A stretch of 64,000 nucleotides of DNA, taken from Urophycis tenuis. Taxonomy: Eukaryota > Chordata > Actinopteri > Gadiformes > Phycidae. A model generated the notes under the pieces. That model worked only from the letters and a program-made list of their open reading frames with translations, had not been told where the DNA came from and searched no databases. The first letter of the stretch is position 1. Each line of letters starts with the position of its first letter. Location: contig JAXIVH010000130.1 of NCBI GenBank assembly GCA_036785325.1, forward strand, positions 411,581 to 475,580, written 5' to 3'. A program made the translations under genes and the position numbers. Of the stretch, positions 54,243-64,000 are shown in pieces.

Positions 54243-54960
54243 AGATGCGTAGAATAGGGGGGACGGTGGGTACACGTAGGCTATCTATCAGTTTTCGTCA
54301 TGAGTCATTTTGCATTTTTCATCATTCATCATTTTTTTTGAAAACCTCGAGCTCAATTTAGTTAAAAAAAAAAAAGTTAATAACATAATTCTTGAGCGAC
54401 AGATGCCAACAGATTCAACTATCCGCACAAACAGAGGCACAGCTGTAGCTGCTGCTGTTCTTCTGTTCAAGACAGTGGGTCAAATGTCTAATGCTTTTTG
54501 AAAACTTAGGCTCTCTTCTTCATAAATCGTGTCGGACATCATCACATTTTTGCATACGTTTTTATCAATTAACATGACCTGCGCGGAAGGGGAGGGGGGG
54601 GAGGAAGGCGCGTCATTGTACCCAGCACTTCTGAAAATGCACTTCCGAAAGCGTCTTTGTCCCTCAACACACTTCAAACCAAACCTACGCCCACGGTGTG
54701 TTAGTGTTTTGTCTGCGTTGTGTTGTCTTTGTGCCCATGTCCTTGCTCTCTCTGTTAACTGCTGATAGCGCCTGTAGAGCGACGCCAGGCGTTGCAGGTG
54801 GTTGGTGGAGTAGCCGGTGGGCCAGGGACACCTGGGTATCAGGAGAAGTTACAGGTTGTTGTGTAAGCGTGTGTGTGTGCTCGTGTGTGTGTGTGGGTTT
54901 GGGACAGAACAGCACCAATTTCAGCGGTGCTGTAGCCTATCCGAATGTTTGTCCCCATGC
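54243..54960. repeat. Direct duplication, left copy (about 700 bp)
   Basis: Similar to 57588-58330 in the same order and orientation: 'gcgtagaatagggg', then 'gaaaacctcgagctcaattt', 'ttcttgagcgacagatgcca', 'cttccgaaagcgtctttgtc', then 'gttgcaggtggttggtggag'. Homopolymer and CA/GT segments differ in length. No gene recognised. Confidence 0.8.
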
Positions 54961-57435
54961 ACATTTCAAACCAAACCTACGCCCATGGACACATGCTAGA
55001 TGAAATATTATAGCAAAAAAAAATAGGCAACAGCTTCTGTTGTGGTAAAAAAAAATAAAAAAAATCCCATCAGAATCAAAAATCAACCGAGGTGTTAGAT
55101 TATAGCAAAAGATCCAATTTTAATATTCAGTGGTTACAAGTGAACGGGCACAGTTCAACAGGGAGCAATACACTTGGTACAGCTTTCTCAAAAATGTGCG
55201 CCAAGTGGGCCTATTGTTGGCAGGCGCCTTGTACAGGGTACAAGGTAAACAACTCCGAAGGTGGTGATGACCCAGACAGGGATACTGAAATACGACTTAA
55301 GATAGGGATAGACACCCCGTTCTGCCCTTGCCCATTCTTCCAGACAAACAGAGTCTGCGGTCATTTCCAAGGCCTTGAGATCTTCCGTGGCCCGAAACAG
55401 AAAGGGAGTGTTGGTCAAACGCGAGGCCCACCACTTGGGCTGTACTGTACCCAGGTATTCACTCAGAGAGAAAAAAAGTATATAATCATGCATAAAAATA
55501 GAGAAAAACAGGTACACAAATCAGATAATGTGCATGTAGTATAAGTGTTCAAAAAGTATGAGTGCTCACAAGAATGACTTGGAAGGTTTCCGTTGCAGCC
55601 TCATGCTTTTTCTATTGGACATTACTTTGGTATATCACCCATTCAAACAATCGGACAATATTGGAAGCCATGGTGAACGTGGTGGACATTAACACACTCC
55701 CTCTCACGTGAATCTATAGCCATTGTTTGTCAGCGTTACATTAGTACACAACGCGAGCCACGTCAATCGTTAATAAGGATGTTACCCGCTGCTGTGACGC
55801 AAGGGAGATCAGATTAGATTATGCTCTCGGGAAGAACAAAACTCATTAGCGTATATGGCGTCATATCATATAATGAGCGGTTGCAGCCAGAACCGGTCTG
55901 TCCGTTGCTTGGTTTTCTGCTTTATTGAAAGTATGTCATACACGAATCCCAAAAATAGCACACTATAGGGTAGGCCTACCACTAAAGTATCTGTTATATT
56001 TATAATATAGATCAAATATATTATCAACATTAACATTGTTTGGAAAGCTCTTCAGCCTACCTATGCCTTTTTTTCCCATTCTAAGATGTAAAAACCTGGA
56101 ATATCGTTTATTTATTAGAATTAGAGTTTGCAATTTCCCTCAGGGATCATTAAAGTATTTCTGTCTGTCTGTCTGTCTATCAAGGCCTGCTTTAACATGG
56201 ACCCTATCACCATCTTTAAATAACAGCCAATCAGAGCCGACCTCCAAAGCGTCTATTGGCCACGCGCCTAAACTGCGGGTACGACTTCAACAGGCCAATA
56301 AAACGATAAATGCGGGCATAACGAGATGTCAGCATTACAGCCGGATGACGATGTGTCTCCTTGATACCCTTAATCAATAATAACCTAGTTGGCAACACAG
56401 AGAGGGAAGTGTAAAGATCAACCCCCCGACGACTTAAGGTCCGTCTCTCTTGATTGGCGACAGCCGGCGATGGCACCAGAGTAAACGACAGAGATTGTGT
56501 CGCAGAGGTTGTCTAGCTGTCTGTTGCTCATACGCTTCTCTTCTGTCCGTTTTCACCTTTAAATTAAACTTCCCCCCGCCTTCGCGTGTGGATCCGATCG
56601 TGGTGTGGAAGCCGGTTGACAAGGTCGCCTTTTGGGAAATTAACAAAACAAAAACAAAAACCTGAGACGAATGCGTTGTGTTTACGTCTGTAAAACGTGT
56701 TTTTTTCTTTTCTTATGTAGGCCAAGTAGATAGTGTTTTTGCTTCGTGTTTTGCTTCTGATCGCTTGTCTATGTTGCGGACCTTGGGTTATTGTGGTGAT
56801 TTGCCTACGTGCAAGCAAGCCTATATGCAAAGAATGATCAAGGGCAGGTCGCGATAATAACCGGATTTAAAACAGTGTTATGGCCGGAGAGAACACATTA
56901 TCAGATGCGTATGTACGCTAAATGAGGGCCCGTGGACTCTCAAGTTCGTTTCCGGATCCGATCATGTATTGCCGTATACCATTCCAATCCGTGTCTGAAT
57001 TATGATTTAGTGCGTCAGTAAAACATTTACAGTGCAGAAAAAAAAAAAAACTCTCCACCCTCCAAAAAAAAGTATCCACTTTTAAATCACGCCTTAAAAC
57101 GCACTGAAATAAAATGCATTATTATTATTATCATCATCATTAATATTATTATTATTATTATGTTAAAAACGATTGCAACATTTCTATGAAGGTCTGGGGA
57201 GTTCATAAGGTGCACAGAAGCAGTGTGTGATGCTAACTTGCTAATAAGTCATATTATTGCTAGTTGTACAAATCTATTACAGGTATATCAGTACCAAACA
57301 AATTAAACACATGGTGATTTACCCTAGTTTACAATAGTTCATAATAGTATGGCAAGAAACGTCACTGGTAGTATTTCAGCTAATTAGAGAAAACTCAATC
57401 ACTGGGCTACCACCAGAGATGGCATTCACATTTGA
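54961..57435. other. Spacer between the duplication copies; no gene confirmed
   Basis: Holds a LINE tail at about 56110-56180 ('caatttccctcagggatcat' followed by CTGT/CTAT units) and A/T-rich repeats at 57115-57165. An ATG at 56880 opens MAGENTLSDA followed by GTATGT, which could be a first coding exon, but no second exon was found. Confidence 0.35.
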
Positions 57436-57505
57436 ATAGGGCATTTAGCAGACGTTTTATTCCAAAGTGACTTACAATAAGTACATTTGTCAGAAGGTGC
57501 AACAT
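57436..57505 (-). repeat. SINE tail copy
   Basis: Plus-strand 'gcatttagcagacgttttat' followed by a spaced 'cttacaataagtacatttgt', the same tail as at 7978. Confidence 0.65.
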
Positions 57506-57587
57506 TTAATTACTGTTAATACTTTAACCTCCTGGATGGGTTTGTTGTTTAGTTCTTGTATAATGTGTATAATGGTGTGTTACAGAC

Positions 57588-58330
57588 GCGTAGAATAGGG
57601 GGGGGGATGGTGGCTAGGCCTACGCGTACCTATCTGACTGCATTGTTTCTAGTTTTCATCAGGAGTCATTTTGCACCCATCACTTTTTTTGAAAACCTCG
57701 AGCTCAATTTAGTAAAAAAAAAAAAAAAAAAAAAGTTCATAACACAATTCTTGAGCGACAGATGCCAACAGATCCACAAAAATCTCTATCTGCACAGACA
57801 CAGACCCAGACACACACACAGGCACAGCTGTAGCTGCTGCGGGCAGCCGCACGCTTCTCTGTTCACTGCAACAACTATTGGCATATGAAGCACAAGATAG
57901 TGGGTCAAATGTCTAATGCTTTGTGAAAACTTAGGCTTTCTTCTCTTTTTGTATACGTTTTTATTAATTAACATGACCTGCGCGAAAGGGGGGGGGGGGG
58001 GGGGGGGGAAGGTGCGTCATTGTACCCAGCACTTCTGAAAATGCACTTCCGAAAGCGTCTTTGTCCCTCAGCACAGTTCAAACCAAACCTACGCCCACGG
58101 TGTGTTAGTGTTTTGTCTGCGTTGTGTTGTCTTTGTGCCCATGTCCTTGCTTTCTCTGTTAACTGCTGATAGCGCCTGTAGAGCGATACCAGGCGTTGCA
58201 GGTGGTTGGTGGAGTAGCCGGTGGGCCAGGGACACCTGGGTATCAGGAGAAGTTACAGGTTGTTGTGTAAGTGTGCGTGTGTGCTCGCGGGTTCGGAATA
58301 GCACAGCACCAGTTTTGGCATGGCTGTAGC
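57588..58330. repeat. Direct duplication, right copy
   Basis: Counterpart of 54243-54960, starting about 3.35 kb downstream. It contains a longer G run at 57988-58008. Confidence 0.8.
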
Positions 58331-59390
58331 CGTAATGACGACCGTGTGTTGTACACAAACAAACCAGTTGAAGTGATTTCCGTGTCCGAGTAACTGTGAA
58401 TGTTACGATACAGTAAGAAAGTCACCAGAACAAGTTTAAAGTATTCCAATTGCTAGGTTAAACCATTGCTAGCATACAACATCTCTGGCTAAGTGCTAAG
58501 TTACAAAGAGCAATTATAAAGTGCCAAGATGTACAACATACAAGTGCATGAGGGTAGTGTTTTTTTTTTTTTTTTTGTGGGGGGGGGGGGTGCAGGTAGA
58601 GGATGGATGTTATGATGTTATGCAGGGTTCAGGTGAACTCTGAACAAGTGAGTCTTGAGTCTCTTCTGGAAGATGGGGAGTGACTGCCTTTTTTTTTTTT
58701 TTTTTTTTTAAACCTGGTCTTTTCGGCTCCTCCTGGCCTTTTTCTGCTCTCCATAATCATCAATACTGGTCGCGCTTCTGTTCTCTCATCTGTTACCGGT
58801 ACCGCTAAATAAAAGATGAACCATGAACCCAACCAACTCAGATATTAGGGAGGGGAGAAGTACCTTACCTTAGATAGAACAGAAGCGGTCCTAGTACTGA
58901 GTCTTGAGGGACACCAGTGTTAAGTGAGCCGGATTTAGACATGTGACCTGGTAAGTGCGATTCATAAGGTAAGACACGAACCATTGCTGATGTTTGATTT
59001 TGACATGTTTTAACATTGACAGAAGACTTGTGGGAAGCAACATGTTTGTCCCTGCCAGACTGTTTGAAGGATTTTAATGGTTACTCTAAAAAAAATCTTG
59101 CTTATTTGTAGACCACACACGCACATCAGCTGGATGCAGACTCATAAAAGCTGGATGGGTAACTGTGCACTATTCATAGAGCTGAGTCAACAGACGATCT
59201 AACGTGATGAGGGAGATCGTTACGTACCAATTATTTTCACCAATAAGAACACTGACATTTTGACTCTGTTTTCTCTATTTTGTTCCGACGCAACAATATA
59301 AAATGACAAACAAAGAAACCGGAACAACAATGTACACTGATTTCTGTCAACCACTGAGGTTTTGGATTGGGCTGTGTTGATCGTAAGTGC
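58331..59390. other. LINE fragment and homopolymers; no gene
   Basis: 58590-58690 is the reverse-strand end of the LINE family seen at 53225 ('gcagggttcaggtgaactct'), between T-runs at 58560-58577 and 58690-58710. The rest is unassigned. Confidence 0.45.
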
Positions 59391-59833
59391 AACCTGGCCT
59401 CACAGGAATCCTGAAAGAGCCACGGACGCTTTAACTTAACAAATTCCGTGGTGGGCTCACGGAATCACTAAAATTTCGGTGAAACTCACACTGAGTTCGC
59501 TCCTATGCAAGTTATATCAAGTCATATCAACTGACTTTTATAACTTTGGGCTACATTAAAATTGAATAATTTCAGTAGTTTCAGGACTGCATATTTGTCA
59601 TAGGCTTAAATTATACCTTCATTTAAGTGGGATATTTAATAATCGATGGATGGTATAGTGAGCCTACGTTGACCTTTTTTTACTCGGTTGTGTCTATAAC
59701 GTTCTCATCCATCTCATCTCATCCATTTCCGCGTGTTTCACAGAAATGTCAGTGATTCCCCGTGGGCCCGCCACGGATTTTGAGTTCAGCGTCCGTCGCT
59801 ATTTCGCGGATTCCTGTGAGACCGTGTTGGTGC
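59391..59833. mobile_element. MITE with about 105 bp diverged terminal inverted repeats
   Basis: The left end contains 'cctcacaggaatcc' and the complement of the right end 'tctcacaggaatcc', followed on both by matching 'gacgct' and 'atccgtgg/attccgtgg' blocks. Overall arm identity is roughly 75% by eye. Target duplication not clear. Confidence 0.65.
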
Positions 59834-59975
59834 GTGGGTGAATGTCTAGCACTAATCCTTCGGGCTAGCTGACATTATACAGTGCAAGAACAGTTCAGCA
59901 GATGGCCATGTGGCACCTTGATCACCCCTTTCTGTGATTTGGCATTGTTTATGTTTTAGCGTGGAGGCCTTATAG

Positions 59976-60958
59976 CAGTGGTTCTCAACTGGTCTGGCTT
60001 CGGGACCCATCGTCACCCCTTAATGACAAGCCACGGCCCCAAGTCAAGGAAAATGTTCAACTTCTCAAATGTATTTTTAGGGTAAGAGGTAGCCTGGCTG
60101 ACGCGTCCACATCTCGATGAGATGGTGGTCTGGGAACTAGGTGTGCATTTTCTCGTATTTGAGGCGTGGTTTACGAATGCCTAGAGCCGTTTATTGGGCG
60201 CTACGAATGTCTATCAAATGGCGTCTGGTTCTTCACATGCTGCTTTGCGCGCGATTCATAGCCGATTGCTACTAAAAATTAGCTACTTAAATTAAATTAA
60301 TTGCTACAAAAGCTACTTAATACACTTTCTAAAGCTGCATCGAACGGTAACGTTGTGTCCGCTGCCATGTTGGATTAACACGCTACAAGCTTCGGTGTCG
60401 TGCATAGACGTTGTCATCGTATTGCTGCCCCCCGTTCTGTGATTGGTTCCCTTACTCAGGGGAAAATAAGGGCGGTGGTTTCCAGGCTGTCTTTGCAGTG
60501 AGAATGAAATCGCGCGCAAAGCAGCATGGGAATTCCCAGGCTAGGTAAAAGGGGCATTTATGAGTAATTCTTATTTCTTATTTAGCAGTCTTTGTCCAAA
60601 GTGACTTACAATCAGTACATGTGTGGGGGGTTCGACATGTGGACAGTTGGAGGAGGAGGAGGAGGAGGAGGGGGATCAAGGGGATTAAACCGCCGACCCT
60701 ACGGTGAGTGGACAACCCGCTCTGTCCACCCGCTCTACCCACTGAGCTACTGCCACCCTTCTGCCGCCCATTTAACATAACACCTCAGTTACTTGTACTA
60801 TTAAACTATTCAGTCACTTATTCGCTAGACGGCAGTCCGCTGCATAAAAAATCCTCTTCAAAATAAAAGCACAGGATTTTTTTTTCTTAAAATTTTTTTG
60901 CCCGGACAAAGGCCCGCCACCCACTTTTGGGTCGCGCTCCGCCATTTGAGAACCACTG
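59976..60958. mobile_element. hAT-type non-autonomous element with nested insertions
   Basis: Termini CAGTGGTTCTCAA and TTGAGAACCACTG. The 8 bp flanks are CCTTATAG and CCTTATTG (7 of 8 equal). It contains an inner element (about 60090-60545, 'tagcctgg' to 'ccaggcta') and a tRNA-derived SINE (about 60555-60770). Confidence 0.75.
60555..60770 (-). repeat. tRNA-derived SINE with head and tail
   Basis: The minus strand starts 'ggtggcagtagctcagtggg' (A box) and has a B-box-like 'ggcggtttaatcccc'. It ends with the 'gtaagtcactttggacaaag' tail seen alone at several other places in the window. A GGA microsatellite lies inside. Confidence 0.75.
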
Positions 60959-61016
60959 CCTTATTGGACTTAGGGACTTGCGCACACTGCAGACACCTTT
61001 CTGAAGTGGAGTCACT

Positions 61017-61391
61017 CAGTACGTTTACATGCAGCAAGAAATTCGAATTTCTAATCGTATAAGACATCGTTCGGACTTTTTAAGTGCATGTAAACACCTT
61101 AATCCGACCTACTTTGGACCTATTTCGGACATCTAAAATCAGATAACTACACCTGGATAATTAGTTCATAGTCGGACTTTTAACGGCATGTATACTCAGC
61201 GATCGGATCTGTATCGGATTTTGCATTCTGCACATGCGCAGCGCCACATAGCGTCCAGAGTCAGCCCATGCTCCGGCTGTTAATCCGATTCTCTGAACGG
61301 CATGTATACTCGGACAAGTGATCCGGTCTTACGCATGTCATTATCTGATCCGATCAGAAATTCGAATTTCTTGCTGCATGTAAACGTACTG
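61017..61391. mobile_element. 375 bp MITE with perfect 36 bp terminal inverted repeats
   Basis: 61017-61052 ('cagtacgtttacatgcagca' onward) is the exact reverse complement of 61356-61391. Internal TCGGA-type motifs repeat on both strands. Flanks give no obvious target duplication. Confidence 0.88.

Positions 61392-64000
<2,609 letters not shown>

Noticed and set aside
55092..55544. 150-codon plus-strand frame
   Set aside because: No recognisable domain, no start context or splice partner, and composition like its non-coding surroundings.
56880..56908. Possible first exon MAGENTLSDA followed by GTATGT
   Set aside because: No following exon was found, and such short ATG-donor pairs occur by chance.

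Overview
The window is a repeat-dense piece of a ray-finned fish (teleost) nuclear genome. Three spliced gamma-M (methionine-rich) crystallin genes, a spliced gene joining an F-type (fucolectin) and a C-type lectin domain, introns with GT-AG borders, tRNA-derived SINEs, teleost-style L2 and RTE-like LINEs, hAT, PIF/Harbinger and Tc1 remnants, and many CA, GA and GTAT microsatellites all point that way. Species cannot be read from the sequence.

Layout. 1-7726: an almost complete Ty3/gypsy LTR retrotransposon with intact gag and pol; only the last 32 bases of the 5' LTR are inside the window. 7728-12890: dispersed repeats and an L2 LINE split by a 3.2 kb RTE-like LINE on the minus strand, with about 110 bp of target sequence duplicated. 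12890-21000: L1-type endonuclease relic, a coiled-coil-coding minisatellite, a long GA microsatellite and two inverted copies of a 595 bp MITE. 21020-25315: the lectin gene (minus strand), whose introns carry a hAT deletion derivative with a perfect 8 bp target duplication, two SINEs and a LINE tail. 26500-28100: DNA-transposon debris and two long near-perfect palindromes. 28126-34325: a tandem non-autonomous LTR element, one LTR split by a PIF/Harbinger transposon and the other by an 882 bp MITE. 34850-43000: fold-back MITE, 30 bp minisatellite, broken gene fragments (a possible YqaJ-associated family, THAP, BEL/Pao, a possible restriction-like endonuclease) and an L2 copy. 40412-53150: the gamma-M-crystallin locus, with two pseudogene fragments and three apparently intact genes, the first two divergent (A minus, B plus) and the third (C) an inverted near-copy of A. 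53200-64000: LINE tails, half a Tc1 transposon, a 700 bp direct duplication, nested hAT elements, a 375 bp MITE with perfect 36 bp terminal inverted repeats, and microsatellites.

Host biology. The crystallin genes encode lens structural proteins. Genes A and B share a TGATGACTCA element about 50 bp upstream of their TATA boxes, and exon 3 is almost identical in all three genes although exon 2 of gene B is divergent, which suggests gene conversion. The lectin gene is predicted to encode an innate-type recognition protein.

The most unusual signals are: an exact intron-less echo of two exons placed downstream of the unspliced copy inside the gypsy LTR; a textbook G-GGA-AAC slippery heptamer touching the gag stop codon; the F-type plus C-type lectin architecture; the 59 bp perfect hairpin; and the LTR-internal-LTR-internal tandem with its nested insertions. 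I found no CRISPR array, rRNA or free-standing tRNA gene.
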